Assembly: GCA_029054245.1 (NCBI GenBank)
Contig: JAIDFQ010000042.1
Location: forward strand, 62,001-126,000
DNA from: Lachnospiraceae bacterium
GTDB taxonomy: Bacteria > Bacillota > Clostridia > Lachnospirales > Lachnospiraceae
Direction of reading: 5' to 3'
Length of the DNA: 64,000 bases
Below, piece after piece: positions 47,097 through 55,474 of this stretch. A model generated the notes under the pieces. That model saw only the letters and a program-made list of their open reading frames with translations. It was not told where the DNA came from and did no database searches. Within the stretch, counting starts at the first letter, position 1. Every line of letters starts with the position of its first letter. Both the position numbers and the translations under genes were made by a program.

Positions 47097-47735
47097 ATGA
47101 GACTTAGAAATATTAAAGGCGCCAGGGATGTCATAGCAGAAAGTCCGCTGGTGGTCCATGAGCCGGAAAAGAGGAAGGGAAAATGGAAGGAAGTTTTCGG
47201 AAATGACCATCCTATCCGAATCGAGATCGGCATGGGAAAGGGAAAGTTTTTGTATGAGCTTGCCGGAAAGAATCCGCAGATAAATTACATAGGAATAGAA
47301 AAGTATTCAAGTGTTTTGCTAAGAGCATTGCAAAAAATGGAAGTACAACCGCTTGAAAATCTTTTGTTCATCCGTATGGATGCAGAAGAGATCTTAGAGG
47401 TTTTTGGCACAGAAGAGGTGGAGCGGATTTATTTAAACTTTTCAGACCCCTGGCCTAAGGACAGGCATGCAAAAAGACGCCTTCCATCGAAGGAATTTCT
47501 TTCAAGGTATGATCAGTTCCTTCAAAAGGATGGTATGTTAGAGTTTAAGACGGATAACAGGAAACTGTTTGATTTTGCTGTAGGGGAACTTTCTGCGGCG
47601 GGATGGGAGACAGTCAATATCACTTATGACCTTCATCACGATTCCGAAATGGCAGAAGGAAATGTCATGACAGAATACGAAGAGAAATTTTCATCCCAAG
47701 GCAATCCCATTTATAAATATATAATTAAAAGATAA
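47097..47735 (+). CDS. trmB: tRNA (guanine(46)-N(7))-methyltransferase
   Basis: 212 residues from the ATG at 47097 (GGAAGG upstream; an earlier TTG is unlikely). SAM-binding IRIEIGMGKGKFLYELA, the TrmB signature YLNFSDPWPKDRHAKRRLPSKEFLS, and LEFKTDNRKLFDF are all present. The enzyme methylates G46 in tRNA variable loops. It is divergent from the D,D-carboxypeptidase gene and followed by thioredoxin. Confidence 0.96.
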   Translation: MRLRNIKGARDVIAESPLVVHEPEKRKGKWKEVFGNDHPIRIEIGMGKGKFLYELAGKNPQINYIGIEKYSSVLLRALQKMEVQPLENLLFIRMDAEEILEVFGTEEVERIYLNFSDPWPKDRHAKRRLPSKEFLSRYDQFLQKDGMLEFKTDNRKLFDFAVGELSAAGWETVNITYDLHHDSEMAEGNVMTEYEEKFSSQGNPIYKYIIKR

Positions 47736-47792
47736 ATGAATTGGTTAAACTAAAAATAATGAATAATTTAATGGTTTAGGAAAGGAGCAGAT

Positions 47793-48113
47793 ATGGAGCT
47801 GAAAATTACAGACAGCAATTTTGAAGAGGAAGTTAGGAAAAGCAATTTACCGGTTATGGTGGATTTTTATGCAGATTGGTGCGGACCTTGCAAAATGATG
47901 GCGCCTCTTGTAGCAGGACTTGCAGAAAGCTACAGCGGCAAATGTAAAATAGGCAAATGCAATACAGATGAAAACCCGAATCTTAGCAGGGAATTTAAAA
48001 TCATGTCCATTCCCACCTTTTTATTCTTTAAAGATGGAAAGCTGGCAGACACCGTAATAGGAGCCGTTTCTAAAAGTGAATTAGAAGAAAAAATAAAGCA
48101 GGTGCTGGCGTAA
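47793..48113 (+). CDS. trxA: Thioredoxin
   Basis: 106 residues. Active site WCGPCK in VDFYADWCGPCKMMAPL, cis-Pro in IMSIPTFLFFKDG. It is a standard cytoplasmic disulfide reductant. A GGAAAGGAGC stretch precedes the ATG. The stop lies inside the loop of a hairpin just before the Mrp-type operon. Confidence 0.96.
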   Translation: MELKITDSNFEEEVRKSNLPVMVDFYADWCGPCKMMAPLVAGLAESYSGKCKIGKCNTDENPNLSREFKIMSIPTFLFFKDGKLADTVIGAVSKSELEEKIKQVLA

Positions 48114-48130
48114 GCCTCACCTGCTTTAGT
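48095..48130 (+). terminator. Hairpin at the trxA stop, possible attenuator before the Mrp-type operon
   Basis: AAAGCAGGTG (48095-48104) and CACCTGCTTT (48118-48127) form a 10-bp stem. The T-run is only three long, and the next gene starts 30 bases later, so it may attenuate rather than stop transcription. Confidence 0.45.
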
Positions 48131-48156
48131 ACGGATGGGAAAGGCGTGGATAAAAA

Positions 48157-48636
48157 ATGTACTTAATTTTTTTCCTTATATGGATCATATTTAATGGACA
48201 ATTTACATTGGAGATTGCAGCTTTCGGCGTTGTGATAGCAGGGTTGATGTACTGGTTTATCTGTAAGTTTTTAGATTACAGACCGGAAAAGGACTTGATT
48301 TTAGGTAAGAAGCTGATTCAGATTATACATTATGTGTTTGTGCTGGTGACAGAAATTATTAAGGCCAATTTTGCCGTTATCAAAATGATTATGTCATCAA
48401 GGTATGAAATCGAGCCGGTTGTGGTGCGGTTCAAAACGGATCTGAAAACCACACCTGCCAGGATTCTGCTGGCGAATTCTATTACGCTTACACCAGGTAC
48501 CATTACAGTAGCGTTAAACGGGGATGAGTATGTAGTGCATTGTTTGGATAAAAGTCTGGCAGAGGGAATCAATAGTTCGGTTTTTGTGACGCTTCTACAG
48601 GAAATGGAAGGGGTGGATGAAATTGCAGATGAGTGA
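48157..48636 (+). CDS. mrpE: Mrp-type Na+/H+ antiporter subunit E
   Basis: 159 residues, with two or three N-terminal membrane segments and a domain typical of MrpE/MbhA (LANSITLTPGTITVALNGDEYVVHCLDKSL). First gene of a tightly packed ten-gene operon. It overlaps mrpF by about 20 bases. MrpE is needed for assembly and Na+ transport of the complex in Bacillus. Confidence 0.9.
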   Translation: MYLIFFLIWIIFNGQFTLEIAAFGVVIAGLMYWFICKFLDYRPEKDLILGKKLIQIIHYVFVLVTEIIKANFAVIKMIMSSRYEIEPVVVRFKTDLKTTPARILLANSITLTPGTITVALNGDEYVVHCLDKSLAEGINSSVFVTLLQEMEGVDEIADE

Positions 48637-49006
48637 AAATCTCAATACTTTGGACAAAATCTATCAAGGCATGTACATAGCAGTTTTGATCATCCTTGCA
48701 GTGATGCTGTTTGCCTGCCTGATCCGTGCGGTGAAGGGACCTCGGATTGCGGATCGCATTGTGGCAGTGAATATGATGGGCACCATGGTCATGGTTATGA
48801 TAGCCGTTCTTTCCCTCCTGCTCAAGGAAGGATTTTTGATAGATATATGTCTGATCTACGCTTTGGTAAGCTTCCTGGCTGTTACCGTCATATCAAAGGT
48901 TTATATAGGCGTTTATGCGGAAAAAAGACAGGCATTAAATCCGGAAGCGGAGGAAGAAAGCGCGGAAGGAAATAAGGAAGGGGATGATCTGCTTGGAAAT
49001 TCTTGA
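48617..49006 (+). CDS. mrpF: Mrp-type antiporter subunit F
   Basis: 129 residues; three membrane helices (YIAVLIILAVMLFACLIRAV, MMGTMVMVMIAVLSLLL, ICLIYALVSFLAVTVISKVYIG) with the MrpF signature KGPRIADRIVAVN. It has an acidic C-terminal tail (NPEAEEESAEGNKEGDD). ATG at 48617 is followed by a second in-frame ATG at 48629. Confidence 0.9.
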   Translation: MKLQMSENLNTLDKIYQGMYIAVLIILAVMLFACLIRAVKGPRIADRIVAVNMMGTMVMVMIAVLSLLLKEGFLIDICLIYALVSFLAVTVISKVYIGVYAEKRQALNPEAEEESAEGNKEGDDLLGNS

Positions 49007-49385
49007 ATGGGTTAAATTGGTGATAGGAGGCGCACTGATTATATGCGGTCTGATAATATTTTTAATTGAATTATATGGCATTTTTCATTTTCGGTATGTT
49101 TTGAATAGAATGCATGCGGCAGCTATGGGAGATACGCTAGGTATCAGTGTTTCGCTTGTAGGACTTATGATTTTTTCGGGATTTAATTTTACGACCCTTA
49201 AGATGATGCTGATTGTGATTTTTTTATGGTTTGCTTCCCCAGTTTCTTCACATTTGTTGGCAAGACTTGAGTTTACTACCAACGAAAATTTAAAGAGTCA
49301 TTGCCAAGTTTATAAAAACCTTGCAGATCTGGAAAAAGAAATAAAACAAGAACGTGAGAAAGAAGCAGGAGGAGAAGAGAAATGA
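48984..49385 (+). CDS. mrpG: Mrp-type antiporter subunit G
   Basis: 133 residues; three membrane helices with the MrpG core FHFRYVLNRMHAAAMGDTLGISVSLVGLMIFSG in overall form. The C-terminus is a charged helix. The ATG lies in AAGGGGATG, overlapping mrpF by about 20 bases. MrpG is a small structural subunit of the Na+/H+ antiporter. Confidence 0.9.
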   Translation: MICLEILEWVKLVIGGALIICGLIIFLIELYGIFHFRYVLNRMHAAAMGDTLGISVSLVGLMIFSGFNFTTLKMMLIVIFLWFASPVSSHLLARLEFTTNENLKSHCQVYKNLADLEKEIKQEREKEAGGEEK

Positions 49386-49672
49386 CCACATTTCAGTGCA
49401 TCCTTATGGGATTTTTGATTGTCTGTGCGATATCGGTGAGCTTTTCAAAAAATCTGCTGAATTCCATATTGATCTATATGTCTTATAGTCTGATCATGTC
49501 TATTATATGGGTCTGTTTAGAGTCTCCTGATCTGGCAATTACCGAGGCGGCGGTAGGAGCAGGTATTACCAGTATTTTATTTTTTGCTACTTTAAAGAAA
49601 ATTCACGCAATTCAGATAGAAAAGGAAAAAGAAGAAAAAGCCGACCAGAAGGAGGCGGAATCAAATGAGTAG
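49382..49672 (+). CDS. MbhD-like (DUF4040) small antiporter subunit
   Basis: 96 residues; three membrane helices, with SPDLAITEAAVGAGITSILFFATLKK, the core of DUF4040/MbhD, which corresponds to a C-terminal part of MrpA. A charged tail follows. It overlaps mrpG by four bases. In Mbh/Mbx complexes MbhD is separate as here, whereas Bacillus MrpA carries it as a fusion. Confidence 0.85.
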   Translation: MTTFQCILMGFLIVCAISVSFSKNLLNSILIYMSYSLIMSIIWVCLESPDLAITEAAVGAGITSILFFATLKKIHAIQIEKEKEEKADQKEAESNE

Positions 49673-50627
49673 ATTGAAACCGGATAAGGAATATGAAAAA
49701 ACGGGTGCTTTTCATTTTTTCAGATGGCTTTCGGGAAGCAAGGATCCTTATGTGGGTGAGGTGGAAATGCAGCCTCAGAAGGAGCTGCAGACACAAGAGT
49801 CTACCATTCTCGAACGTATGAATGAAACACAAATGCTGCGGGATAAAGTATATGATGTGGAAAATAATAAGATTTTAACGCTTTTTCACAAAATTTATGT
49901 GGCAGCAGCAATAGTGTTCTGCATTGCCTTGGTGGGGCTATTGCTTTATACCGTATCTTTTCTACCCAGAATCGGCAATTCTGCCAATCCCGATAACAAT
50001 ATTGTTTCCGAGAGATATATAGAGAAGGGTCTTCAAGAGACAGGTGCGCTTAATATCGTATCCGGTATGATTCTGACTTACAGGGCGTTTGATACCTTTG
50101 GAGAAACCAATGTACTTTTTATTGCAACCTGCTGTGTCATGATTCTTCTGATGGTGGATGACGCTATTTTAAAGAAACAGGAAGATAAAGATGATAGGCG
50201 TTTTGAGCCCAAAAATGATGTTATATTGCAGGGAACAGCGTTTGTCCTGTGTCCGATTATTTTTATTTTTGGTATTTATGTGATTTTAAATGGGCATCTT
50301 TCTCCCGGCGGAGGATTTTCCGGCGGGGCGATTTTAGGCGCAGGTCTGATTCTTTATACCAGTGCTTTTGGTTTTAAGAAGACACAGAGATTTTTTAATG
50401 AACTAATATATAAAATTGCAAAAATAACGGCGTTGTGCATGTATGGCATCATAGGTTCCTATTTTTATATTATGGGTGCGAATGGCTTTGACAATCATAT
50501 ACCTTTAGGTATACCAGGTCATATCTTAAGCGGGGGTATTATCCTGCCTATCGATATTTGCGTAGGTCTTGAGGTGGCGTGTACCATGTATGCATTTTAT
50601 GCATTGTTCAGAAGAGGAGGTCTGTAG
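49665..50627 (+). CDS. mrpB: MrpB/MnhB-domain antiporter subunit with an N-terminal MbhE-like extension
   Basis: 320 residues, twice the usual MrpB. A charged N-terminus (about 1-70) and one or two membrane helices (YVAAAIVFCIALVGLLLYTVSFLP, VLFIATCCVMILLMVDDA) resemble MbhE. The C-terminal half is MnhB (NDVILQGTAFVLCPIIFIFGIYVILNGHLSPGGGFSGGA in overall form, through PLGIPGHILSGGIILPIDICVGLEV). It fuses two Mbh-type pieces in one protein. It overlaps the DUF4040 gene by eight bases. Confidence 0.85.
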   Translation: MSRLKPDKEYEKTGAFHFFRWLSGSKDPYVGEVEMQPQKELQTQESTILERMNETQMLRDKVYDVENNKILTLFHKIYVAAAIVFCIALVGLLLYTVSFLPRIGNSANPDNNIVSERYIEKGLQETGALNIVSGMILTYRAFDTFGETNVLFIATCCVMILLMVDDAILKKQEDKDDRRFEPKNDVILQGTAFVLCPIIFIFGIYVILNGHLSPGGGFSGGAILGAGLILYTSAFGFKKTQRFFNELIYKIAKITALCMYGIIGSYFYIMGANGFDNHIPLGIPGHILSGGIILPIDICVGLEVACTMYAFYALFRRGGL

Positions 50628-50628
50628 A

Positions 50629-51003
50629 ATGGGAGCAAATCTTTTTGCCAATTACGGTGAAGCGGTTGCCATGATCTTGTTTGGTATTGGATTTGGAAAT
50701 CTGCTTCTGCAGAGTAATCTGATAAAAAAAATCATTGGACTGAATATCATGGATACGGCAATTTATTTGTTTCTTGCGGAAAAAGGATATATTGCAGGAC
50801 GGGCAGCGCCAATCGTTAAGGATGGGGTGCAGAGTATGGAAGTGTACATCAATCCGATTCCCAGCGGTCTGGTGCTTACGGGTATTGTGGTTTCGGTATC
50901 TGTCAGTGCACTGATGCTTTCCATAACGATTCGCCTGTATCGGCGTTATCACACGCTGGATTTGGACGAAATTTCTTTGAGACTGAAAAGGGAGGGGCTG
51001 TAA
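50629..51003 (+). CDS. mrpC: Mrp-type antiporter subunit C (NuoK-like)
   Basis: 124 residues from the ATG at 50629 with GGAGGTC upstream; an earlier start inside mrpB is discarded. Three membrane helices and the NuoK-type core (IIGLNIMDTAIYLFLAEKG, GLVLTGIVVSVSVSALMLSITI). It matches MrpC/MbhG. Confidence 0.92.
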   Translation: MGANLFANYGEAVAMILFGIGFGNLLLQSNLIKKIIGLNIMDTAIYLFLAEKGYIAGRAAPIVKDGVQSMEVYINPIPSGLVLTGIVVSVSVSALMLSITIRLYRRYHTLDLDEISLRLKREGL

Positions 51004-52497
51004 ATGGATTTTGTACAGAATTTTCCTGCTGCCTCCATTTTGCTTTGTCTGTTTGCCGGAATCATCAGCTCCGGTTTAAAGAAGAAGGCAGCGAGAAGAG
51101 TAAATACAATTTTAATATTGATCGTAGCATTTTTAAGTACCTGTACCCTCTTATACACGATGCGTACCGGAGAAGCTTTTGTATACGTGATGGGCAGATT
51201 TCCGGCGCCTTGGGGAAATGAAATCCGTGCAGGGGTGTTAGGTCCGTTAGTGGCGTTGTTTTTCTGTGTCATTATGCTTCTGTCCTTAGAGGGTGGAAGG
51301 AAAAAGCTGGCAGACGAGGTGGAAGAAGAAAAAACATTTCTCTATTATGTGCTCATGGATCTGCTGCTTGCCTCCTTGCTTGCATTGATTTATACCAATG
51401 ACTTATTTACAGCTTATGTGTTTGTGGAGATTAATACGATCGCCGCGTGCGGTCTGATTATGATTAGGCAGAATGGGAGAACCATCGAGGCGGCGGCAAG
51501 ATATATGATTATGAGCCTATTAGGTTCCGGTCTTCTGCTTATGGGAATCTGTATGCTGTATGATATGACGGGACATCTTCTTATGAGTAATATTAGGGAG
51601 CAGGTGATATATCTTTATGCAGCGGGGGAATATCGGATTCCGCTTTTGGTTACGATAGCACTAATGTCGGTAGGGCTTGCCATTAAGAGTGCATTGTTTC
51701 CCTTCCACGCATGGCTTCCAGATGCCTATGGGTATTCAACCGTTTCTTCTGCTGCTATTTTATCGAGTTTGGTTTCTAAAGGATATATTCTTTTACTGAT
51801 TAAGATTATTTACCGGGTGATTGGATTTGATGTTTTTTATAACAGCAGAATCATAGATGTACTGTTTGCTTTTGGTCTGATGGGCATGATTTTTGGTTCC
51901 TTCAGCGCCATTAGGGAAAATGATGTGCGCAGAATGATCGCGTTTTCATCGGTGGCACAGATTGGCTATATTTATATGGGTATTGGAATGGGAACCCAGG
52001 CAGGTATGACAGCGAGCGTATTTCATATTCTTTCCCATGCGGCTACAAAGTCTTTGCTGTTCATTGCGGCAATTGGACTTACGGATGTATCGGGGGGCAG
52101 CAGAAAGCTGGTAGAACTGACTGGCGCTGCATATCGGAATAAATGGGCGGGCGCTGCTTTTACGGTGGGTTCATTGTCCATGGTAGGTGTTCCGCTGTTT
52201 TCAGGATTTATCAGTAAGCTATTGTTTTCACAGGCGGCAGTGCAGAATGGAACGAAGATGCTGCCGGCTTTGATTGTGCTTGGTGTCAGCACCATATTAA
52301 ATGCGATTTATTTCATGAAGACAGTAATCCGTATCTATACGCCAGTAGAAAGCGGAAAATATGAAAGCATTTCGTTTAACAAAATGAAGCTGTATTGTCT
52401 GACGCTGGTCTTTTTCGTCGTCCTTAATGTGATTCTGGGCGTAAGCTCCCAGCCAATCGTGGATCTGATAGAGCAGGGTCTTGTGATGTTCTCATAA
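51004..52497 (+). CDS. NuoL/M/N-type antiporter subunit 1 (MrpD-like)
   Basis: 497 residues, about 14 membrane helices. Proton-channel residues seen: Glu in YVFVEINTIAACG (TM5), Lys in LAIKSALFPFHAWLPDAYG (TM7), Lys in SSLVSKGYILLL (TM8) and Lys in PLFSGFISKLLF (TM12). It directly follows mrpC. This is the subunit best matching MrpD/MbhH by position. Confidence 0.92.
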   Translation: MDFVQNFPAASILLCLFAGIISSGLKKKAARRVNTILILIVAFLSTCTLLYTMRTGEAFVYVMGRFPAPWGNEIRAGVLGPLVALFFCVIMLLSLEGGRKKLADEVEEEKTFLYYVLMDLLLASLLALIYTNDLFTAYVFVEINTIAACGLIMIRQNGRTIEAAARYMIMSLLGSGLLLMGICMLYDMTGHLLMSNIREQVIYLYAAGEYRIPLLVTIALMSVGLAIKSALFPFHAWLPDAYGYSTVSSAAILSSLVSKGYILLLIKIIYRVIGFDVFYNSRIIDVLFAFGLMGMIFGSFSAIRENDVRRMIAFSSVAQIGYIYMGIGMGTQAGMTASVFHILSHAATKSLLFIAAIGLTDVSGGSRKLVELTGAAYRNKWAGAAFTVGSLSMVGVPLFSGFISKLLFSQAAVQNGTKMLPALIVLGVSTILNAIYFMKTVIRIYTPVESGKYESISFNKMKLYCLTLVFFVVLNVILGVSSQPIVDLIEQGLVMFS

Positions 52498-52510
52498 GGA
52501 GGTGTGCTGC

Positions 52511-53983
52511 GTGTACTACATAATATTGTCGATTCTGTTTCCGGTTCTTTCAGGGGTCTACCTTCTTGTGAGAAAGGAAATGAAAAGCAGGAAAAATCTG
52601 TTATGGACAACAGGGATCTTTTTTGTCATAACAGCAGTGTTTGTAATGCTGGCTCTTTATACCTGGGAAGGCGGGATATTTGCTTTATTCAGTCTGACGC
52701 AGAGGCTTCCGATTCTGTTTAAGGTAGATGAGGTAAGCGTCGTCTTCTCTGTGATGGCGGTAATCATCTTTCTTTGTGCAGGTTTATTTTCTTTTGAATA
52801 TATGAAACATGAGCAAAAGGAAAAGCGTTATTATGGCTTTTATTTGATTGCATTTGGTGTTCTGCTTGCGCTTTGCTTTGCAGGAAATCTGATTACATTT
52901 TACTTATTTTTTGAGATGTTGACGTTGGTTTCCATGCCGCTTGTACTGCATAACGGCAGCCGGGAAGCCATTATGGCAGGTCTTAAGTATTTATTTTATT
53001 CTTTAAGCGGCGCGTATATGGCGCTTTTTGGATTATATTTTATTGAAAGATATGGGAATACGCTGACTTTTAGCCCTGGCGGTGTGATCAGCAGTCAGGC
53101 GGCAGAAGGACACAGTGCTATGCTTCTTTGCATTGCGTTTGCCATGTTAATTGGCTTTGGCGTAAAAGCAGGTATGTTTCCCATGCATGCATGGCTTTCG
53201 GCAGCCCATCCGGTAGCGCCTGCGCCGGCTTCAGCAGTTCTTTCAGCCGTAATTGCAAAGGCAGGTGTATTGGCGGTGGTGCGTGTGGTCTATTATATAT
53301 TCGGCGCTTCCTTTTTAAGAGGAACCTGGGTTCAAAAGACATGGATGGTACTGACGCTGATTACGATTTTGATGGGTTCAGTGCTGGCATACAGGGAGCC
53401 GGTTTTTAAAAAGCGTCTTGCTTATTCTACGGTCAGTCAGGTGTCCTACATTTTATTCGGTCTTTCTGTTATGAATGCAGATTCCTTGACAGGCGGGTTT
53501 TTACATGTGCTTTGCCATGGATTCATTAAGGCAGGGTTGTTTCTCTGTGCGGGCGCCATTATCTATAAAACAGGAAAGACAAGAGTGGAGCAGCTGCGTG
53601 GGATTGGAAAGGAAATGCCGGTTTTAATGTGGTGTTATACGATTTTATCCTTAGGGCTTATTGGGATTCCTCCAATGTGCGGCTTTGTAAGTAAGTGGTA
53701 TCTGGCGGAGGGTGCACTTTCCAGTTCACTATACGGATTTTCCTGGATTGGACCGGTAATTCTGCTTCTCAGCGCGCTTTTAACGGCAGGTTACCTGCTC
53801 CCGGTTACCATTTCGGGATTTTTCCCAGGGGCAGACTATCCTTATGGAGCCTTAGAGAAAAAGGAACCTTCATGGTTTATGACGGTTCCAGTACTGGCAT
53901 TGACGATACTGTCTGTAGTAATTGGTTTGCTTCCCGAGGGGTTGATCTACTATCTGTCACAGATGATCGAGAAGCTAATTTAG
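52511..53983 (+). CDS. NuoL/M/N-type antiporter subunit 2
   Basis: 490 residues from the GTG at 52511 (AAGGAGG upstream at the right spacing). Key residues: Glu in YLFFEMLTLVSMP, Lys in GFGVKAGMFPMHAWLSAAHPVAPAPAS in overall form, Lys in VIAKAGVLAVVRV and Lys in PPMCGFVSKWYLAEGAL. A separate copy of the pump fold, not a fragment. It begins 13 bases after the previous gene. Confidence 0.92.
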   Translation: MYYIILSILFPVLSGVYLLVRKEMKSRKNLLWTTGIFFVITAVFVMLALYTWEGGIFALFSLTQRLPILFKVDEVSVVFSVMAVIIFLCAGLFSFEYMKHEQKEKRYYGFYLIAFGVLLALCFAGNLITFYLFFEMLTLVSMPLVLHNGSREAIMAGLKYLFYSLSGAYMALFGLYFIERYGNTLTFSPGGVISSQAAEGHSAMLLCIAFAMLIGFGVKAGMFPMHAWLSAAHPVAPAPASAVLSAVIAKAGVLAVVRVVYYIFGASFLRGTWVQKTWMVLTLITILMGSVLAYREPVFKKRLAYSTVSQVSYILFGLSVMNADSLTGGFLHVLCHGFIKAGLFLCAGAIIYKTGKTRVEQLRGIGKEMPVLMWCYTILSLGLIGIPPMCGFVSKWYLAEGALSSSLYGFSWIGPVILLLSALLTAGYLLPVTISGFFPGADYPYGALEKKEPSWFMTVPVLALTILSVVIGLLPEGLIYYLSQMIEKLI

Positions 53984-53998
53984 GGGAGGAGAACAGTT

Positions 53999-55462
53999 AT
54001 GATTTTGTTGGTTATTGCAATTCCTATTATAGCCGGTGCGCTGATTTCCCTGATTCCTTTTAAAGAACGGCGGCACATGGAGGTTTTTCTGGAAACATGG
54101 ATCGTCCTTAATAGTCTGCTGGTTTTGTATCTTTTGGTCCATCGCCCAGATCATGTCGTTACTTTAGCGAATTTTACAGGAAACCTTTCTATTGGCTTTA
54201 AAGTGGATGGAATGAGTATGGTGTTTGCCGGTCTTGTTTCTGCATTATGGCCCTTTGCCACATTATATGCATTTGAATATATGACAAAAGAAGAACATGA
54301 AAAGATTTTTTTCACCTTTTTTACCATGACTTATGGAGTGACTTTGGGAATTGCCCTTTCAGCGAATCTGCTTACCATGTATTTCTTTTACGAGCTGCTT
54401 ACATTGGTAACCGTTCCGCTTGTTATGCACACACTGACAAGGGAAGCCATATTGGCAAGCAGGAAATATTTATATTATTCTCTTGGCGGCGCAGCATTTG
54501 CATTCATTGGTCTGATTTTTATTATTATATATGGAAGCACCACGGACTTTGTGCTTGGCGGCGTGCTTGACCTCGAAAAAGTAGGGGATAGGACGAATGT
54601 GCTTTTGCTGATTTACGTGATTGCTTTTATGGGGTTTGGTGTGAAAGCGGCAGTTTGTCCGTTTAATTCCTGGCTGCCGGATGCGGGTGTAGCGCCTACG
54701 CCTGTGACGGCGCTGCTTCATGCGGTTGCGGTGGTAAAATCTGGTGCGTTTGCAATTATCCGTCTGACGTATTACAGTTTTGGAACGACCTTTCTGGAAG
54801 GAACCTGGGCGCAGACGACGGTCATGTTGGTGGTGATGTTCACAATTGTATACGGATGCAGCCGTGCGGTAAAAGAAACACATTTGAAGAGGAGGCTGGC
54901 TTATTCCACAATCAGCAATCTTTCCTATGTTTTATTTGGCGTGACGATTATGACGCCTCTTGGCATGGTGGGTGCGCTTACGCATTTGGTTTTTCATGCA
55001 GTGATGAAAATCAGTTCTTTCTTTTGTGCGGGGGCGGTTATGCATCAGACAGGGAAACAGTATGTACATGAACTTGACGGAATGGGATATAAAATGCCCT
55101 GCGTGTTTGGCATATTTACGGTCTCTTCCTTTGCACTTATGGGCGTGCCGGGGTTTGCCGGTTTTGTAAGTAAATGGAATTTGGCAACGGCTGCGGTGGA
55201 GAGTGGAAACCGCATTGCGTACGGAGGAATCATATGCCTTTTGCTCTCCGCCCTGCTTACGGCGATTTATATGCTCACCATTGTGGTAAGGGCATTTTTC
55301 CCACAAAAGGATTTTGAGATGGAAATGCTTTCTGGAATAAAAGATCCCAACTGGAAAATGTTGGTTCCATTGTTTATTTTTACAATAAATATGATTATGC
55401 TGGGACTTTGTTCTGCACCATTGGTGAATTTTTTTACGAATGTGGCAGCTGGCGTGTATTAG
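53999..55462 (+). CDS. NuoL/M/N-type antiporter subunit 3
   Basis: 487 residues. Key residues: Glu in MYFFYELLTLVTVP, Lys in GFGVKAAVCPFNSWLPDAG, Lys in AVAVVKSGAFAIIRL and Lys in PGFAGFVSKWNLATA. GGGGAGGAG precedes the ATG. It is another complete pump-type subunit. Confidence 0.92.
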   Translation: MILLVIAIPIIAGALISLIPFKERRHMEVFLETWIVLNSLLVLYLLVHRPDHVVTLANFTGNLSIGFKVDGMSMVFAGLVSALWPFATLYAFEYMTKEEHEKIFFTFFTMTYGVTLGIALSANLLTMYFFYELLTLVTVPLVMHTLTREAILASRKYLYYSLGGAAFAFIGLIFIIIYGSTTDFVLGGVLDLEKVGDRTNVLLLIYVIAFMGFGVKAAVCPFNSWLPDAGVAPTPVTALLHAVAVVKSGAFAIIRLTYYSFGTTFLEGTWAQTTVMLVVMFTIVYGCSRAVKETHLKRRLAYSTISNLSYVLFGVTIMTPLGMVGALTHLVFHAVMKISSFFCAGAVMHQTGKQYVHELDGMGYKMPCVFGIFTVSSFALMGVPGFAGFVSKWNLATAAVESGNRIAYGGIICLLLSALLTAIYMLTIVVRAFFPQKDFEMEMLSGIKDPNWKMLVPLFIFTINMIMLGLCSAPLVNFFTNVAAGVY

Positions 55463-55474
55463 GAGGAATGAGGT

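Noticed and set aside
53118-53409. Short overlapping frames inside antiporter subunit 2
   Set aside because: Alternate frames of a well-supported membrane protein gene.
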